Numbered from the stretch's first letter, positions 28,749 through 37,899 are shown. The stretch: 64,000 nucleotides of DNA from UBA967 sp044375555 (GCA_044375555.1 JBILML010000006.1:1-64000), one strand, 5' to 3'. Numbers and translations are program-made. Notes: generated by a model not told the origin, from the letters alone.

Positions 28749-30464
28749 ATGAAATGCCCCAAATGCCATCAGCGCGTTGCTCCGTTCAAGACCTGGGTCC
28801 TGTGGCCCGGCCCGACAAGAGAATGTGGAAACTGCCATGCACACTTGAGATATGCCGGTTTCTACCTGCAGGCGGTGCTGCACTTCGTGATCGGAGTTCC
28901 CATCGTTTTCGCTTTGGGAGGTATGGTCATCTTCTCCCGCACGATAACGCTCTGGCAGGCTGCGCTGATTTTTCTCGGTATTCTTGCGGTCACCGCAGTG
29001 ATATTACCATGGAAATTCGGGCGTTACGAGGAATGCGAGCGGCGAGGCGGATGGACAAAAGGCCTCCTGTTGGCCGTTATCACATTGATCTCCATTGTCA
29101 CCTTGTTCTTTTCATGGACGAACTGGTGGGGTGCAAGAAAGCTGAGCGCCGCCCTGGCCATGCTCCGGGACAAGAACGAGCCCACGCGATTCGAGGAAAT
29201 CGTGCCGGGACCGGTGCCTGATGCCGACAACGCGGCCGCCGCACCGGTCTTTCAGGAAGTCTTTGTTTCCGAAAAGGATTCGCGACTTGGAAAGTTGGAA
29301 ATACCTTGGAAAAAAATCGCTGGAAAGCCTGAGTCGGGCGAGAGCACGATCCATTTTGTCGCAAGATTCTTGAATCCCGATTTCAAGGGCGACGATCAGG
29401 CCGCAGGGGAATTGGTTTTAAAGAGTCTTGCCCCCTCCGCCCCGCTGCTTGAGGAAGTCGCCCAGGCGGTCCGCCGACCGGGGGTTTGTTGGCCGCTGGA
29501 TTACTCAAAAGGCTTCGAGTTGTCCCTCCCCCACCTTTCAGCGATGGCGAATACCTCCAAGGTCCTGCAAGGACGGGCGCAGGCCGAACTGGCGGCTGGT
29601 CGCCCGGAAAATGCCTTTCAAGATGTCCAGACGATTCTTGCTCTGGCACGCGCCGCCGGGTCTGGCCCCTTTCTCATTTCGCTTCTTGTTGAAAGCAGCA
29701 TCTCGGACCGGGCATCTCAGGTGATTAACGATGGTCTGGAGCGTCACGCATGGACCGATGCTCAATTGGCAGATCTTTCCAGCGAACTCTCCCGCATCGA
29801 TCTGCTGGCACGCCTTTCCGACGGTCTTCGCGGGGAAAGAGCATCGCTTCTCCAATTCGATGTTTCCAGAACAGATCTATTGACGCTGCAGGAACTGCCC
29901 GACACCGGCACAGTGAGACTTCAAAAAAAGGCTCTCCGGGCCGCATGGGCAATCTGGCCTGCGGGATGGGTAAACGAGGATAAAGCCGGATACATCGGCA
30001 CCATCCAGCGATACATCGATGCCGTGCAGCAGCCCAAGGAACTTCCATCGACCCTCGCAGAGATCGAGGCAGCGCGTGCCGGTTCCTCCGTTTGGAATAA
30101 GATTCTGAATCCTTTATACTACAGGGCGCTGCCAGATCTTATCAGTGTGGCCAAGCGGATTGCAGCCACCCAGACAATCCTCCGAAGCCTCGCCACCGCC
30201 TGCGCGGTCGAGCGCTACCGCATGGCCCACGGGCGTCTGCCCGCAACCCTAGAAGACCTCGTGCCAGCCTTCCTGCCATCGATCCCCACAGACCCGCTCA
30301 CCGGCAAGCCCCTCTGCTACAAGCCATCAGAGAGCAGCTCGTATCTCATCTACGGCACCGGCTGGGACCAGACGGACAACGCCGGCTCCGGCGTAACTGC
30401 CATTACAGGACTCTCCACCAAAACTATGGATCAAGCCGACTGGGGCGTGCTGGTGAAGTTTTAG
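28749..30464 (+). CDS. Membrane protein with N-terminal zinc-ribbon-like motif and pilin-like C-terminal segment
   Basis: A 571-residue protein. Residues 1-30 have two Cys pairs (CPKCHQ and CGNCHA) like a zinc ribbon. Three or four membrane helices lie at ~35-125. A long extracytoplasmic helical region follows. Near 480-560 a segment reads YRMAHGRLPATLEDLVPAFL then IPTDPLTGKPLCYK, as in type II pseudopilin-like C-terminal regions of Planctomycetes/Verrucomicrobia proteins. It lies 24 bases after the candidate anti-sigma gene, so it may be a sensor or the system's target. The function is unknown. Confidence 0.6.
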   Translation: MKCPKCHQRVAPFKTWVLWPGPTRECGNCHAHLRYAGFYLQAVLHFVIGVPIVFALGGMVIFSRTITLWQAALIFLGILAVTAVILPWKFGRYEECERRGGWTKGLLLAVITLISIVTLFFSWTNWWGARKLSAALAMLRDKNEPTRFEEIVPGPVPDADNAAAAPVFQEVFVSEKDSRLGKLEIPWKKIAGKPESGESTIHFVARFLNPDFKGDDQAAGELVLKSLAPSAPLLEEVAQAVRRPGVCWPLDYSKGFELSLPHLSAMANTSKVLQGRAQAELAAGRPENAFQDVQTILALARAAGSGPFLISLLVESSISDRASQVINDGLERHAWTDAQLADLSSELSRIDLLARLSDGLRGERASLLQFDVSRTDLLTLQELPDTGTVRLQKKALRAAWAIWPAGWVNEDKAGYIGTIQRYIDAVQQPKELPSTLAEIEAARAGSSVWNKILNPLYYRALPDLISVAKRIAATQTILRSLATACAVERYRMAHGRLPATLEDLVPAFLPSIPTDPLTGKPLCYKPSESSSYLIYGTGWDQTDNAGSGVTAITGLSTKTMDQADWGVLVKF

Positions 30465-30721
30465 GAATTTCGACATTTCGAGTCTCGACCTCACGCCCCG
30501 TATGGATTCATCAACTGGTTGACTTTGGCCGATTCCTCCCTCGCTGCCCGAAAAAAATACGCTAACCCTCCGACCGTGGCAGATTCGGTTGCTTTGTGCT
30601 TTCCGTTGCATGTCTTGGTCTTTTAGCGAGGATAATCCGCAATCCACAATCCGCGGTGAAGAAAGCACGAACCAAACTCCGCTTTGCTGGAAATTGACCA
30701 TAGCGGATAAGGAAAACCGCA

Positions 30722-30907
30722 TGCCCAGTGGTGTGGCAACTCCGCTCAGCCCCATCCAATCCGTCGCCGCTGCAGTCCGTTCTGCCAGGCACCGAGCCCA
30801 CCGCCAGCGCCGCCCAACTCTCCGCCCGCTTCGGCCGCAAAAGCCCCAAACGCACCGAGCAAATCGTCGGCATGCTCGAAACGCTCCGCGGCCTCGGGCA
30901 TGTGTGA
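30722..30907 (+). pseudogene. Remnant of a C-terminal tail, possibly a type II DNA methyltransferase
   Basis: The frame ending at the TGA at 30905 reads LPGTEPTASAAQLSARFG then KSPKRTEQIVGMLETLRGLG. This is a compact helical tail like the one that closes large N6-adenine DNA methyltransferases of type II restriction-modification systems. Upstream, the same frame has stops (about 30695 and 30701), and no start or catalytic region is present. It is therefore a fragment left after deletion. The family call is from memory and uncertain. Confidence 0.35.
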
Positions 30908-31037
30908 GCGAGGGGGGGGATTGACCGCAATCGAGCGAAGCGAGATATAGCGCCGAAGGCGACCCCGCAGGGGTGAGCAAAGCGAATCAAAGGACACGGA
31001 GAGCACGGAGGGGGATTTGGCTAAGCTGATTTCAACT

Positions 31038-31205
31038 TGAAAACGGCGCTATCGAAACATGTTCCATGTTCCGCTACGGGAGAGTGCGGTTTTCGGGTTG
31101 AGCTGACTGAAAAACGCAACCTGAAAACGGCGCTATCGAAACACGTTCCGTGTTCCGCTACGGGGGAGGGCGGTTTTTGGGTTGAACTGACTGGAAATCG
31201 CTACA
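31038..31205 (+). repeat. Two tandem 84-bp units carrying a small hairpin
   Basis: The units 31038-31121 and 31122-31205 are clearly related along their length. They share GAAAACGGCGCTATCGAAAC and end in CGGGTTGA.CTGACTG or TTGGGTTGAACTGACTG-type sequence. Each has a stem-loop: AACATG/CATGTT in the first and AACACG/CGTGTT in the second, both with loop TTC. The stems differ by paired changes. A third copy of the hairpin is at 7879-7910. Confidence 0.8.
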
Positions 31206-31310
31206 ACGAGAAATCTCGTGCCTCAATCAGCAAGGTTTTCTCAAAGCACTCTGAAGTCTTCCCTCTGTGCTCTCTGTGTCCTCGGTGGTCAACCCCCGCA
31301 GAAACCGGGA

Positions 31311-32564
31311 TTAGAACAGCAGAGTGGCGGGAGATTCGAGGCTCTTGCGGATTTCCGCTAGGAATTGGGCGCCGAGTGCGCCGTCTACTACGCGGTGGTC
31401 GCCGCTGAGGGCGATGGACATCCGCTGGCCGGCGATGATTTGATCGTTGGGACCGACGACGGGCTTTTTCACGATCGCGCCCACGGCAAGAATTGCGGCC
31501 TGCGGCGGGTTGACGATGGCGTAGAAACTATCGACTCCGTAGGCACCGAGGTTCGAGACGGTGACGGTTCCTCCGGCGTATTCCTCGGGTTTGATTTTCT
31601 TGTTTCGAGCGCGGACGGCGAGGTCTTTAACAGCCGCGCTGATTTCGCGGAGCGAGAGTTTGTCGGCCTTGCGAACGACGGGAGTGATGAGGCCGTCCTC
31701 GACGGCAATGGCGACCGAGAGATTCACATCGGCATATTCCACAACGGAGTCACCCGCGAAGGCGGCGTTGACTTTGGGGTGTAGCGCGGCGGCGCGGGCG
31801 GTGGCGAGAAGCACAAAGTCATTCACTGTGATCTTGGGCGATCCGGTGGCCTCAGCGGCGGCGTTGATTTCCTTGCGGAGCTTCGAGAGCGGGGCGGCAT
31901 CCACCTCCATCGTGAGATAGAAATGCGGAATCTGGGTTTTGCTGATCAGGAGTCGCTCGGCGATCGTGCGGCGCATGCCGGTGAGCGGGATTTTTTTGTC
32001 AGCATCGGAGCAGGGGACATCGATCTTGGGAGCGGGAGCCGCAGCCTGAGCGCCACGCGGGGCGGCGGGGGCTGAGTCGAGATCCGCAACGACGATTCGT
32101 CCGCCGGGGCCAGAGCCTTGGAGACGGGAAAGGTCAATGCCTCGCTCTTGGGCGATTTTTTTGGCGAGAGGGGAGGCTTTGACGCGAGCGCCGTCAGCAG
32201 ACGGGCGGGGCTTCGGGCGGGGAGTGGCCGGGGCGCCGGAGAAAATGGCGGTTGTGGCAGGCGCGGGGGCAGGAGCCGCTGGGGCGCTCGGAGCCTTGGC
32301 GGCTACGGGGAGCTTTTGGGACTCGGTGGACCCTCCGTCGAGAGTGGCGATCGGGTCGCCGACCTTCACCACGCCGCCCTCGGGAATGAGGATGTCGGTG
32401 AGCACGCCGTCATCGAAAGCTTCCATTTCCATGGTGGCTTTGTCGGTTTCGACATCGGCGATGACATCTCCGACGGAGATTTTATCACCGGTTTTTTTGT
32501 GCCATTTGACGAGTGTGCCCTCGAGCATCGTGTCGCTCAATTTGGGCATGGTAATCTGAATCAT
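31311..32564 (-). CDS. pdhC: Pyruvate dehydrogenase E2 (dihydrolipoamide acetyltransferase)
   Basis: A 417-residue E2 subunit. It transfers the acetyl group from the E1-bound intermediate through lipoyl-lysine to CoA. The N-terminal lipoyl domain (1-80) carries the lipoylated Lys in ETDKATMEMEA. A Pro/Ala linker and a peripheral subunit-binding domain follow (~130-165, SPLAKKIAQERGIDLSRLQG). The catalytic domain (~195-417) ends with the active-site motif SGDHRVVDGALGAQF. It is last of three pdh genes, 28 bases after pdhB. E3 (lipoamide dehydrogenase) is not in the window. Confidence 0.95.
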   Translation of the reverse strand: MIQITMPKLSDTMLEGTLVKWHKKTGDKISVGDVIADVETDKATMEMEAFDDGVLTDILIPEGGVVKVGDPIATLDGGSTESQKLPVAAKAPSAPAAPAPAPATTAIFSGAPATPRPKPRPSADGARVKASPLAKKIAQERGIDLSRLQGSGPGGRIVVADLDSAPAAPRGAQAAAPAPKIDVPCSDADKKIPLTGMRRTIAERLLISKTQIPHFYLTMEVDAAPLSKLRKEINAAAEATGSPKITVNDFVLLATARAAALHPKVNAAFAGDSVVEYADVNLSVAIAVEDGLITPVVRKADKLSLREISAAVKDLAVRARNKKIKPEEYAGGTVTVSNLGAYGVDSFYAIVNPPQAAILAVGAIVKKPVVGPNDQIIAGQRMSIALSGDHRVVDGALGAQFLAEIRKSLESPATLLF

Positions 32565-32592
32565 AAGAAATCGGGTGTAACGGGGTGTCGGG

Positions 32593-33567
32593 TCAGAGGA
32601 TTTGCAGGGTCTTGGCGATGATGCGTTGGACCGTGGGAAGTTGGATCGGTTCGAGCGCGGGGGAGTAAATGGCCGGGGCGTCGAGGGCGCAGACGCGTTG
32701 GACGGGGGCGTCGAGCTCGTCGAAGCATTGCTCCATGATCATGGAGGAAATCTGGGCGGAGACGCCGCAGAAGGGCTTGTTCTCGTCCACCAGCACGGCG
32801 CGGTGGGTTTTGCAGACGGTCTTCATGATCGCCTCTTCGTCGAGCGGACGGATCGAACGGAGGTCGAGGACCTCGGCGTGGATGCCATGCTCGGCGGCGA
32901 GGATTTCGGCGGCCTTGAGCGCGGTGATGACGGCGCGACCGTGGGCGATGAGGGAGACATCGGTGCCCTCGCGCTTGATGTCGGCGACACCGAGCGGGAT
33001 GGTGTATTCCTCCTCGGGAACCTCCCAGCTTTCACCGTAAAGAAGGGTGTTTTCCATGACGCAGACGGGGTCGTTGTCACGGATGGCGGTTTTCATGAGG
33101 CCCTTGGCATCGTAGGCGGTGGCTGGGCAAACGACTTTGAGGCCTGGCGTGTTCGCGATGAAATTCTCGGGTGTGTGCGAGTGGGTGGCACCGACATTCG
33201 TGCCGCCATTGGCTGGGCCGCGAATGACGATCGGGCAGTTGATGAGGCCGCCGCTCATGTAGCGGACCTGGCCGGCGTTGTTGATGATCTGGTCCCAGGC
33301 GACATAGGCGAAGCTCCAGAACATGAGTTCCATGACGGGGCGGATGCCGAGCATCGAGGCGCCGATGCCCATGCCGATGAAGCCGGCCTCGCTGATCGGG
33401 GTGTCCACGACGCGTTTGTCGCCGAAGCGCTCCCAGAGGCCTTCGGTGACTTTGTAGGCTCCATTGTAGCGGGCGACTTCCTCGCCCATGAGGACGACAT
33501 TTTCGTCGCGCATGATTTCCTCGGCGAGGGCGTCATTCAGGGCTTTGCGGTAGGTGATGAGTGGCAT
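32593..33567 (-). CDS. pdhB: Pyruvate dehydrogenase E1 beta subunit
   Basis: A 324-residue transketolase-like subunit starting MPLITYRKALNDALAEEM-like (ATG at 33567). Together with E1 alpha it forms the thiamine-diphosphate enzyme that decarboxylates pyruvate. Conserved stretches include VVDTPISEAGFIGMGIGA, the Glu-containing cofactor region VMELMFWSF, and the C-terminal domain VLDLRSIRPLDEEAI. The position between pdhA and pdhC and the length match the family. Branched-chain 2-oxoacid dehydrogenase is an alternative, less likely from overall sequence style. Confidence 0.93.
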   Translation of the reverse strand: MPLITYRKALNDALAEEIMRDENVVLMGEEVARYNGAYKVTEGLWERFGDKRVVDTPISEAGFIGMGIGASMLGIRPVMELMFWSFAYVAWDQIINNAGQVRYMSGGLINCPIVIRGPANGGTNVGATHSHTPENFIANTPGLKVVCPATAYDAKGLMKTAIRDNDPVCVMENTLLYGESWEVPEEEYTIPLGVADIKREGTDVSLIAHGRAVITALKAAEILAAEHGIHAEVLDLRSIRPLDEEAIMKTVCKTHRAVLVDENKPFCGVSAQISSMIMEQCFDELDAPVQRVCALDAPAIYSPALEPIQLPTVQRIIAKTLQIL

Positions 33568-33655
33568 GGGATTTTAGAGATCGGTCGGAATTGGACGGAT
33601 TAGACGGATCGGTCGGATCTTGGATTGCTGAGGTGCGTGCGGCGTTGCGGTTTTG

Positions 33656-34768
33656 CTATTCGCCGAAGAAGTGGCGACCGGTGTTTCCGGCTTCGGTGTT
33701 GTTGTCCACTTCCCAGTAGACATCCTCGAAAATCGACTCGGGTGTGGGATTTTCGCTGGCGAGGGCAAACTCGGCAGAGGCGTTGGCCTCGAGCTTGATC
33801 TCGTTATCCATCGCATCCATCGCGGCGTCGGTGGTCACGCCTTCCTCGAGGAGGCGTTTTTTCCAAAGGCGGATCGGGTCGTGGTGGGTCTTGTAGCGCT
33901 CGATCTCATCGGCGGCGCGGTATTTTTTCGCATTCGCGTCGGCGACCGAGTGGCCGTAGTAGCGGTAGGTATCGATCTCGAGAACGGTCGGGAGGGACTG
34001 CTCGTGAGCGCGGCGCATGGCATTCGCGGTCTTGGCGCGGACTTCGTAGAGATCCTCGCCATTGGCGATATCCCACACGATGCCGTAACCATCAGCCCGC
34101 TCGGCGAGGCAATTTCTCATGGCCGAGGAGCGATCGAGTGTGGTGCCCATGGAGTATTTGTTGTTCTCGATGATGTAGACGACGGGGAGCTTCCAGAGGG
34201 CGGCGAGGTTGAGCGATTCGTGGTAAGCGCCTTGGTTCACGGCGCCGTCGCCCATGAAGCAGAGCGCGCAGCCTTTGAGGCCATGGTATTTGAGCCCGTA
34301 GGCGAGACCGAGGCCGAGCGGGGTCTGGCCGCCGACGATGCCGTGGCCGCCCCAGTAATTTTTATCGGGCGCAAAAAAGTGCATCGAGCCGCCCTTGCCG
34401 CGTGAGCAACCGGTGGCTTTGCCGAGGAGTTCGGCCATGCATTCATTCATTCCCATGCCGACGGCGAGGGCGTGGCCGTGGTCGCGGTAGGCCGTGATGA
34501 CATGGTCGTTTTTTCCGAGAAGGGAAACCGTTCCGACCGCCACCGCCTCCTGGCCGATGTAGAGGTGCAGGAAGCCGCCCATGGCTCCTTGGTTGTAGTA
34601 TTTCAACGAAACCTGCTCGAAGCGCCGGATACGAAGCATTTGCCGGAGAATCCCCATTTTTTCATCCGGGGTGAGGTTCGCATTGACTTCGGCTTTGGAG
34701 AAATCCACCGGATCCACGGCAACTTCGTCTTCGGTAGGGCTGGGCATGGTTCTTGAAGTATTGGGCAT
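33656..34768 (-). CDS. pdhA: Pyruvate dehydrogenase E1 alpha subunit
   Basis: A 370-residue thiamine-diphosphate-binding subunit and first gene of the pdhABC operon. The cofactor motif reads GDGAVNQGAYHESLN and ends in VVYIIENN. Other family stretches are YIGQEAVAVG, YRDHGHALA, and GGSMHFF near the active site. It could also start at the second in-frame ATG (34747). It oxidatively decarboxylates pyruvate, feeding acetyl-CoA, so the organism has an aerobic-type central metabolism. The operon's promoter should lie in 34769-34860, where no clear sigma70 match was seen. Confidence 0.95.
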   Translation of the reverse strand: MPNTSRTMPSPTEDEVAVDPVDFSKAEVNANLTPDEKMGILRQMLRIRRFEQVSLKYYNQGAMGGFLHLYIGQEAVAVGTVSLLGKNDHVITAYRDHGHALAVGMGMNECMAELLGKATGCSRGKGGSMHFFAPDKNYWGGHGIVGGQTPLGLGLAYGLKYHGLKGCALCFMGDGAVNQGAYHESLNLAALWKLPVVYIIENNKYSMGTTLDRSSAMRNCLAERADGYGIVWDIANGEDLYEVRAKTANAMRRAHEQSLPTVLEIDTYRYYGHSVADANAKKYRAADEIERYKTHHDPIRLWKKRLLEEGVTTDAAMDAMDNEIKLEANASAEFALASENPTPESIFEDVYWEVDNNTEAGNTGRHFFGE

Positions 34769-34952
34769 CGTTTTGAGAATTTCTATCGGGCTGACCTATT
34801 GAAAAACGGGGGCAATTTCTTTCAGTTGCCGCGCCTTTGGCAATTCCCAAATCACCACGAGCGAAAAATAGTCGTCACCGGGTAGGAAAATCAGGCGTCA
34901 CGCGAGGTTTTTTTCGATTGGGTGATAGAGGGGTTTGCCCCAAGATCGTGCC

Positions 34953-35651
34953 ATGAAAAGGGTGCTTTTCGTGCAGCATGGGGATGTGGACAAGCCCGGC
35001 CTTCTCGCCGAGGTGCTCGAGGAATGTGGGGTCGAGTGTGAGGTTTTTCACGTTTGGCAGAGTGGGGGATTTCCGAAATTGGACGACTACGCAGGTTTGG
35101 CTCTCGGTGGGGGCGGGCAGAGTTCGTGGGAAGTTGAGGCTTTCCCGTATTTGGAGACGGAATGCGGCTTGGTGCGTGATGCCATGGAGCGAGGCATTCC
35201 GGTGCTGGGCCTGTGTCTCGGAGCGCAATTGATCGCTCGGGCGCTGGGTGCTGAAGTCCGCCGAGCCGAGTCGAAAGAGATCGGTTTTTTTCCCGTGTCA
35301 CTGAACGCCACGGGCTGCTCGGACCCATTGGTCAACGCGCTGCCGAGTGTTTTTCCAGCGACGCATTGGCACGGCGATGTTTTTGAAATTCCACAGAGCG
35401 GCGAGTGCCTGGGCTCCTCCGCGATGACTCCGCACCAAATTCTCCAATGCGGCCCGCGATGCATCGGTTTTCAATTCCATCTCGAAATGACACCCGCGCT
35501 TTTCGAGGAATTGGTTTGGGACTCGGAGGAATTTTTCCGCGACGCCGGGCTTTCCCCCGAAGCATTGATTCACGAAGCCTGCGAGGTTTTGCCGAAGGTG
35601 GAGGCGCCGGCTCGTGAGGTTTTCCGGAGATGGGCCTCCTTGCTTTCTTGA
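34953..35651 (+). CDS. Class I glutamine amidotransferase-like protein (GMP synthase-like)
   Basis: A 232-residue protein from the ATG at 34953. It has the class I GATase triad: Cys in GLCLGAQLIARALG, and His then Glu in CIGFQFHLEMTP. Stand-alone proteins of this type (YpfJ/GuaA-like) remove ammonia from glutamine or gamma-glutamyl compounds. There is no synthase domain and no linked acceptor gene, so the substrate is unknown. The gene stands alone between the divergent pdh operon and rplI. Confidence 0.85.
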   Translation: MKRVLFVQHGDVDKPGLLAEVLEECGVECEVFHVWQSGGFPKLDDYAGLALGGGGQSSWEVEAFPYLETECGLVRDAMERGIPVLGLCLGAQLIARALGAEVRRAESKEIGFFPVSLNATGCSDPLVNALPSVFPATHWHGDVFEIPQSGECLGSSAMTPHQILQCGPRCIGFQFHLEMTPALFEELVWDSEEFFRDAGLSPEALIHEACEVLPKVEAPAREVFRRWASLLS

Positions 35652-35679
35652 TCGTCTTAAAAAAATCCCGTCGCCAATC

Positions 35680-35707
35680 TTGACATCGAGGCGTCGAACT
35701 TTAATCT
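35680..35707 (+). promoter_or_regulatory. Likely sigma70 promoter of rplI
   Basis: TTGACA (35680-35685), a 16-base spacer, and TAATCT (35702-35707) precede the rplI ATG by 33 bases. The perfect -35 makes it the best promoter match noticed in the window. Confidence 0.55.
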
Positions 35708-35740
35708 CCGCACCCCGCCTGACAACGGCACACAAATTCT

Positions 35741-36280
35741 ATGGCATTTACTGAAGTTATTCTCACCGCGAACATTTCTTCCCTCGGCGCCGAAGCCGAT
35801 ATCGTGAAAGTGCGTCGCGGATACGCTCGCAACTTCCTCCTTCCTAACGGCAAGGCTCTCGAAATCAACTCCGGCTCGTTGCGTCAAATCAATCACCTCA
35901 AAGCCAAGCGCGCCGAGCGCGAAGCCCGCGAAGTGACTGCCGCCGACGAACTCGCTTCGAAGATCAATAAGCTCTCACCAGTTTTCACGCTCGACGCCGG
36001 CGAAACCGGCAAGGCCTTCGGCTCCGTCACGGCCAAGGACATTCACGACCGCATCGTTGCCGACCTCAAACTCGAGGACCTTCCGAAGCATGCCGTTGTT
36101 CTTGAAAAAGCCATCAAGGAAAGCGGAGAGCACACCGTGGCCGTCAAACTCCACGCGGATGTGAGCGCCAAGCTCAAACTCACCGTCAAAATCAATGCTC
36201 CGGCGCCTTCCGCGCGTGACGCCGAATCCGATGGAGACTCCGTCCGCAAGCCTCGCCGCAGGACCTCCACCGCAGAATAA
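35741..36280 (+). CDS. rplI: 50S ribosomal protein L9
   Basis: A 179-residue ribosomal protein that binds 23S rRNA. The N-terminal domain reads TEVILTANISSLGAEADIV with the conserved VRRGYARNFLLPNGKA segment. A long helix (~50-80) joins it to the C-terminal domain (~80-150, AGETGKAFGSVTAKDI). It is about 30 residues longer than usual, owing to a basic Ser/Arg-rich tail (SVRKPRRRTSTAE) that may be a lineage extension. It is followed by a terminator and dnaB, a conserved order. Confidence 0.95.
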   Translation: MAFTEVILTANISSLGAEADIVKVRRGYARNFLLPNGKALEINSGSLRQINHLKAKRAEREAREVTAADELASKINKLSPVFTLDAGETGKAFGSVTAKDIHDRIVADLKLEDLPKHAVVLEKAIKESGEHTVAVKLHADVSAKLKLTVKINAPAPSARDAESDGDSVRKPRRRTSTAE

Positions 36281-36292
36281 CTGCTGTTTTTC

Positions 36293-36332
36293 AAGCCACC
36301 GGTTCGCCTTGAGCGGACCGGTGGTTTTCTTG
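36293..36332 (+). terminator. Rho-independent terminator after rplI
   Basis: CCACCGGT (36296-36303) pairs with ACCGGTGG (36317-36324), with an inner CGC/GCG pairing, and is followed by TTTTCTTGTTTT. It sits just after the rplI stop, so dnaB probably has its own promoter or relies on read-through. Confidence 0.85.
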
Positions 36333-36384
36333 TTTTAACTCCCCAAGCCCCCTTCATTTTTCCTCGGAAACCCACGCGCCAGAT

Positions 36385-37860
36385 ATGTCCAACGCCAATG
36401 AATCCTCAGGCTCCGTGACGACTTCCAACAATGGCGGCCACGACGCCAAGGGCCGAAAGAAAAAACCGGACTACCAACAGCGGGGTGCCGCCTATTTGCC
36501 GGACGCGCACCGTCCCTTGCCGCAAAGCCTCGATGCCGAGAAGGGACTCCTCGGCTCGATCCTCCACTCCGCCGGCGTGCTCGATGATTGCATCGCGCAA
36601 ATGGAACCCCGCCATTTCCACCTGCCCGCGCACCAGAAGATTTTCGAAATCCTCGTAGAAATGCGCAACGCCGGGCGGCCGATCGATCTCATCTCGCTCA
36701 CCCAAATCCTCGAAGATCGGCGGATGCTCGACGAAGTCGGTGGCACCGGTGCCGTCACCGATCTTTTCACATTCGTCCCCACGGCGGTGAATGCGGATTA
36801 CTACCGCGAGATCATTCACGAAAAATTCCTGCTTCGCCAAATCATCGGCACCTGCACGGAGTATGTCGCCCGCGCCCATGAGGAGCAGGGCGACATCAAA
36901 ATCCTGCTCGATGAGGTCGAGGCCCGCGTGCTCGCCATCGGGGAGGAACGCCAGAAATCGAGCCTTCCGACGATGAAGGAAATGGTGAACGAAGCGATCG
37001 TGGGGATCGAAAAACTCGTCACTTCCCGAGGCAGCATCACCGGACTTTCCACTGGATTCCACGAACTCGATCGAATGACCAATGGCCTGCACGAAGGCGA
37101 AATGTTTGTCATCGCCGCCCGTCCCTCGATGGGCAAAACCGCCCTCGCGATGAACATCGCCGAGCATGTCGCGCTCGATGGCGACAAGCCCGTTGCCGTG
37201 TTCAGCTTGGAAATGAGCGCACAGCAACTCGTGCAGCGTCTCCTCTGCTCGCGGGCCAGAGTGAACTCCAAGAATCTCCGAGACGGCTTCATTGGGAAAA
37301 ACGACCTCAACAGCATCAGTTCGAACGCCGCCATTCTCGCCAAGGCGAAAATCTTCGTCGATGACACGCCCGGGCTCAGCATTCTGGAACTTCGTGCCAA
37401 GGCCCGCCGCCTTCACAACCGCGAGAAAATCCAACTCGTCGTCATCGATTACCTCCAGCTCCTGCGATCCAATTCCCGCCGCGCTCAAGACAATCGCCAG
37501 ATCGAAATTCAGGAAATTTCCTACGGCATCAAGGCACTCGCCAAGGAACTCAAAATTCCTGTGATCGTCCTCGCCCAGTTGAACCGAAATCCCGAGCAGC
37601 GCACCGGCTCCAGCGCGGGTCGGCCCCGCTTGAGCGACCTCCGCGAGTCGGGAACCATCGAGCAAGATGCCGATGTCGTCGGGTTGCTCGTCCGTGAAAA
37701 ATATTATGCCGAAGATGAAGAGGCGAAAAAGGAAGCCGCCGGCAAGGCGACCCTGATCATCGCCAAGCAGCGTAACGGCCCGACCGGCGATGTTTCGCTG
37801 ACATTCCTCGAGGAATTTACCCGCTTCGAAGATCGCGCCGACGAGAAGCGTGAGCAGTAA
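36385..37860 (+). CDS. dnaB: Replicative DNA helicase DnaB
   Basis: A 491-residue hexameric helicase. After a 50-residue polar extension, the N-terminal domain spans ~50-150 (QSLDAEKGLLGSIL). The RecA-like helicase domain follows, with Walker A in RPSMGKTALAMNIAE (near residue 242), Walker B in LVVIDYLQLL, and the Arg-finger region in LSDLRESGTIEQDADVV. No intein is visible. It unwinds DNA at the replication fork. The rplI-dnaB pairing is common in bacteria. Confidence 0.97.
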   Translation: MSNANESSGSVTTSNNGGHDAKGRKKKPDYQQRGAAYLPDAHRPLPQSLDAEKGLLGSILHSAGVLDDCIAQMEPRHFHLPAHQKIFEILVEMRNAGRPIDLISLTQILEDRRMLDEVGGTGAVTDLFTFVPTAVNADYYREIIHEKFLLRQIIGTCTEYVARAHEEQGDIKILLDEVEARVLAIGEERQKSSLPTMKEMVNEAIVGIEKLVTSRGSITGLSTGFHELDRMTNGLHEGEMFVIAARPSMGKTALAMNIAEHVALDGDKPVAVFSLEMSAQQLVQRLLCSRARVNSKNLRDGFIGKNDLNSISSNAAILAKAKIFVDDTPGLSILELRAKARRLHNREKIQLVVIDYLQLLRSNSRRAQDNRQIEIQEISYGIKALAKELKIPVIVLAQLNRNPEQRTGSSAGRPRLSDLRESGTIEQDADVVGLLVREKYYAEDEEAKKEAAGKATLIIAKQRNGPTGDVSLTFLEEFTRFEDRADEKREQ

Positions 37861-37883
37861 TCCAGCCGCTTGGGCCTGGGTTC

Positions 37884-37899
37884 CGAGTCGTTGGACTCG
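37884..37899 (+). other. Small hairpin after dnaB
   Basis: CGAGTC and GACTCG pair around GTTG 23 bases after the dnaB stop. There is no T-run, so a terminator role is uncertain. The remaining gap to aroK shows no gene. Confidence 0.3.

Larger units (their letters stand above)
30465..31310. other. Gene-poor accessory stretch with repeats and a gene remnant
   Basis: These 846 bases hold no convincing intact gene. They contain a possible methyltransferase C-terminal fragment (30722-30907), copies of a GGACACGGAG/CACAGAG-type dispersed repeat (30991-31010 and, inverted, 31261-31291), and two tandem 84-bp units (31038-31205). The region separates the ECF operon from the convergent pdh operon and looks like a site that has gathered repeats and lost genes. 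Confidence 0.6.

Noticed and set aside
28337..29221. A 294-codon open frame on the + strand overlapping the ECF operon
   Set aside because: It overlaps two better genes in another frame and has no start context or domain.
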